A stretch of 14,497 nucleotides of DNA from Phycisphaerales bacterium (lineage in GTDB: Bacteria > Planctomycetota > Phycisphaerae > Sedimentisphaerales > Anaerohalosphaeraceae). Positions 1-6,662 of the stretch are shown here, piece by piece (position 1 is the first letter of the stretch; every line of letters starts with the position of its first letter). A model generated the notes under the pieces. It saw only the letters and a list, made by a program, of their open reading frames with translations, had not been told where the DNA came from and did not search any database. The stretch is from NCBI GenBank assembly GCA_011048645.1, contig DSDR01000231.1, positions 1 through 14,497 of the forward strand, given 5' to 3'. Position numbers and translations under genes: made by a program.

Positions 1-858
1 CGCCTCATCAAAAAAGGTATGGCCCGTCATACGGATGGAATCCACGATATACACCGGTCCTTCTTCGATGTGGAAAATCACTTCGGCGGTTTCTTTGTCT
101 TTGCCGAAAACGACTTCGCTGGAGATCTTCACATCCAGAAAAGCCCTTTTTTGATACACCTCAATGAGTTTTTGCTCGTCTTCGGCGACCTGGTCGGGGT
201 TGTAATACTGCTGAAAAAACAGCAGCTTGCGGGGTTTGGTTTTGACCGGTTTTTTCAGTTCGCTGTCTTTGAAGGCGTTGTTGCCGGCAAATCGCACCGC
301 CCGAATTTTGGGGCGCGGCCCTTCGTCGATGGTGTATTCCACGTGCCCCACCTCCAAAGCGGCTTCATTCAGGGTCACCTCAACCCACGCATGTCCACGT
401 TTTCGATAGAGCTGCTCAATGGCGTCGCGTCCGGCGCGCACGGCAAAGACATCCAGATAGTCGCCCGTGGTAAAGGTCAGTTCCTTGGTCAGGCGGGAGT
501 CGCTGAGCCGCTGATTGCCGCGAAGGGCCAGCGACCGGACCAGATTTTTTTCCACCACCACATACGTCAGGGCCACCCGACCGGCCACAACCTCGGCGCT
601 GTAATAGGCCCGCTCCACCGCCTCCAGCGCCGCAATCCGCCGCACGTCCGAGGCCGCCTCGGCGGCGCTGAACCGCTGGCCCGGACGCAGGCTCACGCGC
701 GACAACACCTCGGCCCGACTGAGCGTCACATTACCGGCTGTTTCGAGTACGCCGATGGTCAGCCCCTCGGCCGCCTCCGGCGCCGTCGTCTGCGACGCAC
801 TCATTGCCGCCGTCAGCCCTGCCATAACCAACATCCATATGAATCTTCGCTGCATCAT
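1..858 (-). CDS. bamA: Outer membrane protein assembly factor BamA, N-terminal POTRA part (partial, runs off left edge)
   Basis: This is the 5' part (286 codons) of a BamA/Omp85-family gene whose C-terminal beta-barrel lies outside the window. The family inserts beta-barrel proteins into the outer membrane. My translation of the minus strand shows a signal peptide (two Arg, then a hydrophobic stretch, about residues 3-22) followed by POTRA repeats: about 32-104, 105-181 and 182-268, with a fourth starting near 270. Each repeat has the usual pattern of an RxxGN or IRMTGH-like strand, a central helix and an 'EGP' turn (residues 179-181 and 266-268). Two ATGs lie in tandem at 858 and 855. The Shine-Dalgarno AGGGAGG at 861-867 is only 2 nt from the first and 5 nt from the second, so 855 may be the true start. 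It lies 134 bp downstream of dnaB on the same strand and could be co-transcribed. Family membership is clear from the POTRA pattern; a TamA- or Omp85-like paralog cannot be excluded without the barrel. Confidence 0.88.
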   Translation of the reverse strand, partial: MMQRRFIWMLVMAGLTAAMSASQTTAPEAAEGLTIGVLETAGNVTLSRAEVLSRVSLRPGQRFSAAEAASDVRRIAALEAVERAYYSAEVVAGRVALTYVVVEKNLVRSLALRGNQRLSDSRLTKELTFTTGDYLDVFAVRAGRDAIEQLYRKRGHAWVEVTLNEAALEVGHVEYTIDEGPRPKIRAVRFAGNNAFKDSELKKPVKTKPRKLLFFQQYYNPDQVAEDEQKLIEVYQKRAFLDVKISSEVVFGKDKETAEVIFHIEEGPVYIVDSIRMTGHTFFDEA

Positions 859-992
859 TGCCTCCCTGAAGTGTGTTTCTGTGTTTGCTCAATGGCGCCG
901 GAAGCGTTTTTTGTCTGCGTATTGACCATTATGCAAAGACCCGGCCGCCGGCCGGCTCCTGAGGGTTGACTGTTATGTCGGTTCCATTGATT

Positions 993-2417
993 TCAAAACG
1001 GCGCCGGTTCATGGTAACAGGGCTTAAACCGCGTCAAACGTCCGTCAAAGACCAGGTTAACCACATCCGTCGGACCGTTGCGCTGCTTGGCGACAATGAT
1101 CTCGGCGGTGTTGGCTTTGTCGGGATTTTCCTCTTCCCATCCGGGATCGTGGCGATGATAATAGGCTTCACGATGCAGCAGGATAATCACATCGGCGTCC
1201 TGCTCGATGCTGCCGCTTTCACGCAGGTCGCTCATCCGCGGGCGATGTCCTTCGCGACCTTCGGCGGCGCGATTGAGCTGGCTGAGCACCACGACCGGCA
1301 CTTCCAGCTCGCGGGCCAGCGCCTTAAGCTGTCGCGAAATCGTGCTGATTTCCTGCTGGCGCGATTCGGCGTAACCGCCCAGACTCATCAACTGCATATA
1401 ATCGACATACACCGCCTGAATATCATACTGGCTTTTGAGCCGACGGCACTTGCCGCGGATCATCATCGGGGTCAGGCCCGGCGTATCATCGATAAACAGC
1501 GGTTTTTCAAACAACTCGCCCCCGGCCCGCGTCAATTCGGCAAACTGTTCGGTGCTGAGCATCCCTTTTCGAACCAGTTGTGAATCCACTCCGGAGCGGC
1601 TGCACAAAATACGCTCGACCAACTGCTGACGGCTCATTTCAAGGGAAAAGATGACCACGGGGATATCTTCATCGGCGGCCTGATATTCGGCCATATTCAG
1701 CGCGAAACTGGTTTTGCCCATACTCGGACGGGCCGCGACAATGATCATTTCGCCCTTCTGAAGGCCGCACAGCAACTGATTGAGTTCCTCAAACCCTGTC
1801 TCCAGACCCGTTACGTGCGAGCCTTTGCGAGCTTCGATGGCCTCGAAGGCCTCCGTAATCAGGTTTTTGACCGGAACCGCCGCGCCGGTGATTTTCTTTT
1901 CCGTGACGGCAAAGACTTTTTGCTCGGCCGAATCGAGCTTTTCGCTGACGTCGCCCGCCTCATCGCAGGCGTCCTGCATAATCTCGGCACAGGTGCGCGC
2001 CAATTCGCGCAACATCGCCTTTTCGCGGACAATTGCGGCGTAATACTCCGCATTGGCCGCCGAGGGGACGGCCTCGGCCACTTTGACCAGGTATTCAACC
2101 CCGCCAACCGCCTCCAGGCAGTCCATTTTTTTTAGCTCGTCCCGCAACAGCACCAGATCAATGCTGCTGTTGGCCTCATACAGACGCAAAAGCCCGTCGT
2201 AAATCAGCCGGTGCTCTGTTCGAGAGAAATAATCGGGCCGTATCAGCTCAATCATCGAACTGATACAATCGCGATCCAGAATCATCGACCCCAACACCGC
2301 CGCTTCCGCTTCGGGTGAGGCCGGCATTTTGCGTCCGGCCAGCACATCCTGCAGTGCGGTGTCGCTGAGCGAGTCCGACTCATGCTTGCGAGCTGTTGCT
2401 TTCCTGCGCTGCGTCAA
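993..2417 (-). CDS. dnaB: Replicative DNA helicase DnaB
   Basis: This is the hexameric 5'-3' helicase that unwinds DNA at the replication fork. The N-terminal DnaB_N domain begins at the 'PEAEAAVLGSM' segment (about residues 35-45). The RecA-like C-terminal domain has the Walker A motif ARPSMGKT (about 229-236), a Walker B-like strand 'VYVDYMQL', the 'VVVLSQLNRAAEGR' and 'SDLRESGSIEQDADVI' motifs of the DnaB family, and an 'AKQRNGPT' arginine-finger segment near the end. From TTG-2417 it has 474 aa, close to the family's usual length. The start is uncertain. TTG at 2417 has AGGA 8 nt upstream and overlaps rplI by 38 bp. TTG at 2441 has no visible ribosome binding site. ATG at 2327 would leave a minimal N-terminus (444 aa) and also lacks an obvious site. 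It is the last gene of the classic rpsF-ssb-rpsR-rplI-dnaB order. No intein is present. Confidence 0.95.
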   Translation of the reverse strand: MTQRRKATARKHESDSLSDTALQDVLAGRKMPASPEAEAAVLGSMILDRDCISSMIELIRPDYFSRTEHRLIYDGLLRLYEANSSIDLVLLRDELKKMDCLEAVGGVEYLVKVAEAVPSAANAEYYAAIVREKAMLRELARTCAEIMQDACDEAGDVSEKLDSAEQKVFAVTEKKITGAAVPVKNLITEAFEAIEARKGSHVTGLETGFEELNQLLCGLQKGEMIIVAARPSMGKTSFALNMAEYQAADEDIPVVIFSLEMSRQQLVERILCSRSGVDSQLVRKGMLSTEQFAELTRAGGELFEKPLFIDDTPGLTPMMIRGKCRRLKSQYDIQAVYVDYMQLMSLGGYAESRQQEISTISRQLKALARELEVPVVVLSQLNRAAEGREGHRPRMSDLRESGSIEQDADVIILLHREAYYHRHDPGWEEENPDKANTAEIIVAKQRNGPTDVVNLVFDGRLTRFKPCYHEPAPF

Positions 2418-2868
2418 CGGTCTGTTCCTGTGAGTTAACAACCACTCGAACCGTCGCCGTCAGGTCGGCCGCTGCGCGAACCGTTACCTCACTGACGCCC
2501 AGTTCCTTGATATGACCGTCCATTTTAATCATTTCGTCCGCAACGTCAAAGCCTTGTTCACGCAAATTCTGTGCAATGTCGCGCTCGGTCACTGAACCGA
2601 ACAAGTGCCCCTGTTCGTTGGCCTTGGCCGTGAGAACCACTTCGGCGTCCTGAACCGACGTAACCAGACGTTCTTTCTGATCGCGCACCAGCCGGCGGGC
2701 CTCGGCGCGACGGCTTTTTTCATCGGCCAGCGCCTTGATATTCGCCTCGGTAGGAACCGTCGCCAGTCCCTGCGGGATCAGATAATTCCGAGCATACCCA
2801 TTCTTTACATCGACTATATCGCCAAGCCAACCCAGCTTTTCAATGTCGCTGCACAACAAAACCTTCAT
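2380..2868 (-). CDS. rplI: 50S ribosomal protein L9 (bL9)
   Basis: bL9 binds 23S rRNA near the L1 stalk and helps keep the reading frame. The protein starts MKVLLCSDIEKLGWLGD and carries the N-domain signature GYARNYLIPQGLA at residues 24-36. A long charged connecting helix (about 40-75) and the C-terminal domain (about 76-145) follow. At 162 aa it is slightly longer than the usual 148 or so, because of a Gln/Ser-rich tail (about 146-162) of unknown role. ATG at 2868 is chosen because AGGAG lies 7 nt upstream and the bL9 fold begins there; the longer open frame upstream is not protein-like. The TGA stop overlaps an out-of-frame ATG (2383) and lies inside the likely dnaB start region. The gene follows rpsR after 59 bp. 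Confidence 0.97.
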   Translation of the reverse strand: MKVLLCSDIEKLGWLGDIVDVKNGYARNYLIPQGLATVPTEANIKALADEKSRRAEARRLVRDQKERLVTSVQDAEVVLTAKANEQGHLFGSVTERDIAQNLREQGFDVADEMIKMDGHIKELGVSEVTVRAAADLTATVRVVVNSQEQTVDAAQESNSSQA

Positions 2869-2927
2869 TATGGTACTCCTGTGTCTTAAATTAGTTTCCA
2901 TCCAGCTCTTTTTTGCCGACCGCTTGC

Positions 2928-3188
2928 TTAGGTGGTGTACGGCAGCAGCGCCATAAATCGCGCCCGTTTGATGGCACGCTTGACCTTGCGCTGGCAGCCG
3001 GCGCAATTACCGCTGCGTTTGCGGGAAAATATCTTGCCGCGATTGGTCAGCAGCTTGCTGAGCGTATCCACGTCTTTGTAATCGATATACGATTTACCTT
3101 CGCGACAAAATCGGCACTGGGTCTGCTCGCGAATCGTGGTCAATGTCCGTTTTCGTCGAACATTCGTAGGTTTTCTCATCATTCTCAT
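2928..3188 (-). CDS. rpsR: 30S ribosomal protein S18 (bS18), zinc-ribbon form
   Basis: bS18 forms a heterodimer with bS6 on the platform of the 30S subunit. The 86-aa product is strongly basic. Its core, 'YIDYKDVDTLSKLLTNRGKI' (about 34-53) followed by 'KVKRAIKRARFMALLPY', is diagnostic for S18. Two CxxC pairs are visible (C25/C28 and C62/C65), so this is the cysteine-containing, probably zinc-binding form, not the cysteine-free form of many model bacteria. ATG-3188 has AGGA 8 nt upstream; internal ATGs at 3182 and 3179 are less well placed. It sits between ssb (85 bp upstream) and rplI (59 bp downstream) in the conserved S6-SSB-S18-L9 order. Confidence 0.97.
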   Translation of the reverse strand: MRMMRKPTNVRRKRTLTTIREQTQCRFCREGKSYIDYKDVDTLSKLLTNRGKIFSRKRSGNCAGCQRKVKRAIKRARFMALLPYTT

Positions 3189-3267
3189 AACACGAGTCCT
3201 GTTCCTATGGTTAGGGTTACTAATCAGTTATAGTCAATCGCCAATCACAAGTAACGATTCTTTTCTG

Positions 3268-3284
3268 TTCCCTTTAGAAGGGAA
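3268..3284 (-). other. Perfect hairpin over the ssb stop codon
   Basis: A 7-bp perfect stem (3268-3274 with 3278-3284, TTCCCTT/AAGGGAA) with a 3-nt loop lies exactly over the TAA stop of ssb (3274-3276). It is not followed by a T-run on the minus strand, so it is not a canonical terminator. It could affect termination of translation, mRNA decay, or balance between ssb and rpsR, or be chance. Only the inverted repeat is observed; any role is inference. Confidence 0.35.
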
Positions 3285-3723
3285 TATCATCATCCGGGCC
3301 GCCGGCGCCGTAGGGCGCATCCATATCGCCGCCGCCGTCCATCTCCGCCGACCCGCCGTAGCCGCCGCTGTTGCGTCCGCCCTGCCCGCCGCCGCCTCGG
3401 CCGATAAATTCAAAGTTTTCGACGAACACACGAAGTCGGCTTTTGCGGGTGCCGTCCGGCGCCTGCCACTGGTCATACTGAAGACGACCTTCGACGAAAA
3501 TCGGCTCGCCTTTTTTGAAGTATCGATTGAGCGTTTCAGCGCGCTTGCCGAACATGCGGCAATCGACAAAACACGTCTCATCGCCCAGCGAACCGTCCTG
3601 TTTTTTGAATCGGCGATTCATCGCCAGACCAAACTCCACCACCGGCGTCTGGCTGGGCAAATACGACAACTGCGGATCGCGGGTCAAATTTCCCATCAGC
3701 AATACTTTATTCAAATTGGCCAT
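3274..3723 (-). CDS. ssb: Single-stranded DNA-binding protein SSB
   Basis: SSB coats single-stranded DNA during replication and repair and recruits partner proteins through its C-terminal tip. The 149-aa product has an OB fold over about residues 1-107 ('NKVLLMGNLTRDPQL', 'FGLAMNRRF', 'DCRMFGKRAETLNRYFKKGEPIFVEGRLQYDQW'). A Gly-rich disordered linker (about 108-141) follows, and the protein ends in the canonical acidic tip DDDIPF. ATG-3723 is chosen because the family's N-terminus begins there; the upstream extension in the same frame is not SSB-like and the site AGGGA is 5 nt upstream. It is 59 bp downstream of rpsF and 85 bp upstream of rpsR, in the usual place for the main bacterial ssb. 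Length and tip are normal for the family. Confidence 0.97.
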   Translation of the reverse strand: MANLNKVLLMGNLTRDPQLSYLPSQTPVVEFGLAMNRRFKKQDGSLGDETCFVDCRMFGKRAETLNRYFKKGEPIFVEGRLQYDQWQAPDGTRKSRLRVFVENFEFIGRGGGGQGGRNSGGYGGSAEMDGGGDMDAPYGAGGPDDDIPF

Positions 3724-3782
3724 GGCCGTCCCTTTCCCGGTTTTAACCGCTCCGGACCAACACATCCGGCATTTTGATTCTG

Positions 3783-4247
3783 TTAATCGTCGTCGGTGCG
3801 GTCGTCGCTGTCGTCAAAATCATCGTCCGCATCGTCGTCGTCATCCGTTGCGTCGGCTTCCGCCCGGGCTTGCGCCTCAGCGGCGGCCTGAGCCTGTGTC
3901 TCGGCAACCATCATCGGCGTGGGCTTTTCGATGTCCTCCTGGCTCATCCGATCCGTGCGCAGGATCATCACGCGAAGCAGCGTCTCGGAAAGCTGAACAT
4001 CCCGCTCGATTTCATGGATCCGCAGCGGATCGCAGTTGAAATACACCAGAATGTACGTGCCGCGCGAGACTTTGCCGATATCGTAGCTGAGCTTTCGCTC
4101 ATCCCACTTGTGTAACGAGACGACCTCGGCCTCGGCCTTGGCAAGAATCCTGTTAATCGTGTCGGTGACAAGCTGCCAGTCCGCCGCGGCAATCGCCGAA
4201 TCCACCAGGAACAAGCCTTCATAGAGTCGTTTTACTGCTGTTTCCAA
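3783..4247 (-). CDS. rpsF: 30S ribosomal protein S6 (bS6) with a poly-Asp tail
   Basis: bS6 pairs with bS18 on the 30S platform. Residues 1-105 carry the S6 fold: 'LYEGLFLVDS' (8-17), 'HKWDERKLSYDIGKVSRGTYILVYF' (46-70, the conserved Lys/Arg-rich hairpin) and 'LSETLLRVMILR' (87-98). A long tail follows (about 106-154): first Ala/Gln/Glu-rich, then extremely acidic, with 15 Asp among the last 20 residues. E. coli S6 also carries an acidic tail to which glutamates are added by RimK; here the acid is encoded as Asp. The start is TTG-4247, supported by a strong GGAGG 8 nt upstream and by the family N-terminus. Gaps are 29 bp from pth and 59 bp to ssb. S6/S18 autoregulation is known in other bacteria; I could not identify its RNA motif with confidence here. 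Confidence 0.96.
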   Translation of the reverse strand: METAVKRLYEGLFLVDSAIAAADWQLVTDTINRILAKAEAEVVSLHKWDERKLSYDIGKVSRGTYILVYFNCDPLRIHEIERDVQLSETLLRVMILRTDRMSQEDIEKPTPMMVAETQAQAAAEAQARAEADATDDDDDADDDFDDSDDRTDDD

Positions 4248-4276
4248 ATTTCGTACCTCCGATTGAGTACTTTCAG

Positions 4277-4972
4277 TTAAGGGTTCTGTTCAGTTTTATT
4301 CCGCGGCACATCACCGCGGTTTGCGTTTTGGCCGTTAGCGTCCGCCTTGCTGTTAAAATGGTTCATCGCCGTTTCAATATCGTGCTCGACCCAGCACAAC
4401 AGCGCCTCAACGCAACGGCTGACGGCCTGTTCAATGGCCGAACGCTGTTGCGGGTCAAAGCGGCTCAAGACATAATCGGATGCGTCGCCGCCGTCGGCCT
4501 GACCAATGCCGATCCGCAGCCGGGCAAAGGCATCCGTTCCGAGACGCGCGATAATGTCTTTCAGACCGTTATGTCCGCCGGCCGAGCCTTTGGCCCGCAG
4601 ACGAATCTGACCGGTCGGCAGCGCCATATCGTCCAGCACGACGATAATGTCCTGAGCCGGGATTTTATAATATCCCGCCGCGGTCGCGACCGCATGTCCG
4701 CTGCGATTCATATATTGCTGCGGCTTGAGCAAAATCAGCTTGTTTTGCCCGATACTCGCCTCAGCCGCCAGGGCGTTGAACGCTTTTCGCCGAACGGACA
4801 CACCCAGCCTTTCGGCCAGCGCATCCAGGGCCATAAATCCCACATTATGGCGCGTCAGATCATACGCAGCGCCGGGATTGCCCAAACCGACAATCAGCCG
4901 GTGTGTCGCAGGCGGCAACTGAGCCTTCTCTGCCAGCACCTCGCGGAACGTATAGCCAAACGTCTCATCCAT
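4277..4972 (-). CDS. pth: Peptidyl-tRNA hydrolase
   Basis: Pth releases peptides from peptidyl-tRNA that has dropped off ribosomes, recycling tRNA. The core begins at residue 25 with 'RLIVGLGNPGAAYDLTRHNVGF'. N32 and catalytic H42 lie in this segment. Further family motifs are 'LLKPQQYMNRSG' (81-92), the conserved Asp in 'VVLDDMALPTG' (D114), and 'KGSAGGHNGLKDI' (128-140). The product is 231 aa against a usual 190 or so: there are about 22 extra residues at the N-terminus and a hydrophilic Asn/Lys-rich tail of about 25. ATG-4972 is kept as the start although its ribosome binding site (GGGCGG) is weak. TTG at 4918, with GAAGG 5 nt upstream, would give a protein starting just before the core. 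It lies 33 bp downstream of rplY, a common pairing (ctc-pth). Confidence 0.95.
   Translation of the reverse strand: MDETFGYTFREVLAEKAQLPPATHRLIVGLGNPGAAYDLTRHNVGFMALDALAERLGVSVRRKAFNALAAEASIGQNKLILLKPQQYMNRSGHAVATAAGYYKIPAQDIIVVLDDMALPTGQIRLRAKGSAGGHNGLKDIIARLGTDAFARLRIGIGQADGGDASDYVLSRFDPQQRSAIEQAVSRCVEALLCWVEHDIETAMNHFNSKADANGQNANRGDVPRNKTEQNP
4301..4319 (-). other. GC-rich inverted repeat at the 3' end of pth
   Basis: CCGCGG occurs twice (4301-4306 and 4314-4319), separated by 7 nt, forming a perfect 6-bp stem within the last codons of pth, about 55 nt upstream of the rpsF start. No T-run follows on the minus strand, so it is not a clear terminator. It could be part of an rpsF leader structure, but it lacks enough of the known S6:S18-binding motif for me to claim that. 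Confidence 0.25.
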
Positions 4973-5005
4973 GGCATACCGCCCATATCCGATGCAGCCG
5001 CCGGA

Positions 5006-5656
5006 TTACTCGGCCGCTTCTTCCTTTTTGCGTTCGGTAATCACTTCCGGCTCGGTTTCCGCCTCAACGGCTTCGGCTTCTTCGGCTTCTTCGGCCGCCG
5101 CGGCCGCCTTGGATTCGTGGCAAATCAGCACCAGCGCCTCCGGATCGGTCTTGAGGGTGCAACCGGGCGGCAGTTCAATGTCTTTGGCATGCAGCGCCTC
5201 ATTCAGTCCCACCTCGCGGACAATCACGGGGATCAGCTCGGGGATCTCGGTTACCCTGCACGCGACCTCAAGATGCGTCATCACCTCGTCCAGGATGCCG
5301 CCCATAGTCGTGCCTTTGGCCACACCGCGAAACTCCAGCGTCACCTCCACGGTCACCTGTTCGCTCAAATCCACGCGAATCAGGTCGGCGTGAATCAGAT
5401 TCTTGCCCAGGTAATCATATTGCACATCCTTGAGCAGAAGGGTTTCCGATTTGCCGTCCAGATCGACGTTGAACAGCCGATGCCCGTGGTGCAGCCCGCG
5501 CACGAAGTCGTGCGTGTTGACCGCGACGGATATCGACGGCTGGCCGTGCCCATAGACAACCGCCGGCAGCTTGCCTTCACGGCGAAGACGCCGGGCCTCA
5601 TTGGATCCGGCTTTTTGCCGGATGTCTGCTTTCAAACTCACTGTTTCAGTTGACAT
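5006..5656 (-). CDS. rplY: 50S ribosomal protein L25, CTC (general stress) form
   Basis: bL25 binds 5S rRNA. This 216-aa protein is the two-domain CTC/TL5 form. The N-terminal L25 domain (about 1-95) contains 'RQKAGSNEARRLRREGKLPAVVYG' and 'DLDGKSETLLLKDVQYDYLG'. The C-terminal beta domain (about 96-185) contains 'HADLIRVDLSEQVTVEVTLEFRG', 'KGTTMGGILDEVMTHLEVAC' and 'ELPPGCTLKTDPEALVL'. A low-complexity Ala/Glu tail follows (about 186-216), as in many CTC proteins. ATG-5656 has GAGG 5 nt upstream and begins at the expected N-terminus. It stands between prs (55 bp upstream) and pth (33 bp downstream), the widespread prs-ctc-pth order. The tail is the least conserved part and would be expected to be disordered. 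Confidence 0.96.
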   Translation of the reverse strand: MSTETVSLKADIRQKAGSNEARRLRREGKLPAVVYGHGQPSISVAVNTHDFVRGLHHGHRLFNVDLDGKSETLLLKDVQYDYLGKNLIHADLIRVDLSEQVTVEVTLEFRGVAKGTTMGGILDEVMTHLEVACRVTEIPELIPVIVREVGLNEALHAKDIELPPGCTLKTDPEALVLICHESKAAAAAEEAEEAEAVEAETEPEVITERKKEEAAE

Positions 5657-5711
5657 ACAAACCTCATGACCAATTATTAAATTTAGGGTTGACGTTATGC
5701 AATACGGTTTT

Positions 5712-6662
5712 TTAAGGCATCGAAAACATCGAACTGACCGATTCGTTCATATGAATCCGTCGGATGGCTTCACCCAACAGCTCGGCCACGCTCAAGACCT
5801 TCAGATTTTTGATCTGCCGCGATTCTTCGTGGACGGGGATCGTATCGGTGACCACCACCTCGTCGATGGGGGCCGATTGAAACCGCTCCACCGCCGGCGA
5901 GGAAAAGACGCCGTGCGTTGCCCCGGCCAGAATACGGCGGGCGCCCAGCTTTTTGACCATGTGCGCCGCGCCGCAGATCGTCCCGGCCGTCGAAATCATA
6001 TCGTCCACCATCACAATATTGCGGTCTTTGACATTGCCGATGATCTCTTCGAACAGCACTTCCTTGCCGGTCAGCCGCCGCTTGTGAATGATGGCCAGCT
6101 CGCCCCCCAGCGCCGTGGCATAGCGCGAGGCGGTCTTGATATTGCCCACATCCGGCGCAACGACCGTCAGATTGTCAATATTCTTTTGTCGGAGATAGTC
6201 AATGATCACCGGCTCGGCTGACAAATGATCAATCGGAATATCAAAGAATCCCTGAAGCTGCTTGGCGTGCATATCCACCGACAGCACCCGATCCGCTCCG
6301 GCGGTGGTGATGATGTTGGCGATCAGCTTGGCCGTAATCGGAACCCGACCGGCGTCTTTGCGATCCTGACGAGCGTACCCGTAATACGGCACCACCGCCG
6401 TGACACGGTCGGCGCTGGCCCGACGCAGACAATCCAGAAATATCAACAGCTCCATCAGATTTTCGTCAACCGGCGCACAGGTCGGCTGCACCACAAAGCA
6501 GTCCCGTCCCCTGACTTCGGAATCCAGCTTGATCATTTTTTCGCCGTCCGGAAACCGCTCGATGGTTCGTTGGCCGGGCTTGACGTTCAAATAACTGCAA
6601 ATCGCCTGCGTCAAGTCGGGATTGGCCGTGCCGCTAAAGACGATGGAAGGATGATTAAGCAT
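5712..6662 (-). CDS. prs: Ribose-phosphate pyrophosphokinase (PRPP synthase)
   Basis: This enzyme makes PRPP from ribose 5-phosphate and ATP for nucleotide, His, Trp and NAD synthesis. The 316-aa product has the class I length and motifs: 'FPDGEKMIKL' (37-46), 'VVPYYGYARQDRK' (90-102), 'DMHAKQLQGFF' (130-140), the flexible-loop 'HKRR' with Lys194 and Arg196, and the PRPP loop 'VDDMISTAGTI' (219-229). In many Prs proteins the loop reads DDMIDTAGT; here the second acidic residue is Ser, a variant also seen in related PRPP-binding enzymes. ATG-6662 overlaps the glmU stop by 8 bp and has GGAGAG 7 nt upstream, which argues for translational coupling with glmU. The longer open frame upstream is inside glmU and is not Prs-like. 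The GlmU-Prs pairing is common in bacteria. Confidence 0.97.
   Translation of the reverse strand: MLNHPSIVFSGTANPDLTQAICSYLNVKPGQRTIERFPDGEKMIKLDSEVRGRDCFVVQPTCAPVDENLMELLIFLDCLRRASADRVTAVVPYYGYARQDRKDAGRVPITAKLIANIITTAGADRVLSVDMHAKQLQGFFDIPIDHLSAEPVIIDYLRQKNIDNLTVVAPDVGNIKTASRYATALGGELAIIHKRRLTGKEVLFEEIIGNVKDRNIVMVDDMISTAGTICGAAHMVKKLGARRILAGATHGVFSSPAVERFQSAPIDEVVVTDTIPVHEESRQIKNLKVLSVAELLGEAIRRIHMNESVSSMFSMP

Noticed and set aside
941..955. Terminator after dnaB (CCGGCC-GCC-GGCCGG inverted repeat)
   Set aside because: A 6-bp GC stem exists but no T-run follows on the minus strand, so read-through into bamA is as likely.
19..969. Long plus-strand open frame at the left edge
   Set aside because: It is antisense to bamA, whose minus-strand translation shows a signal peptide and clear POTRA repeats; the plus-strand product is Phe/His-rich shadow sequence.
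3189..3273. Promoter in the ssb-rpsR gap (TATAAC box)
   Set aside because: No acceptable -35 element at the right spacing; the genes are probably co-transcribed from upstream.
4328..5653. 441-codon plus-strand open frame
   Set aside because: It is antisense to both pth and rplY and crosses their intergenic gap; no protein-like motifs.
5657..5711. Promoter in the prs-rplY gap (TTGCAT, 17 nt, TAATAA)
   Set aside because: Only weak matches in an A/T-rich gap; not enough to list as a feature.
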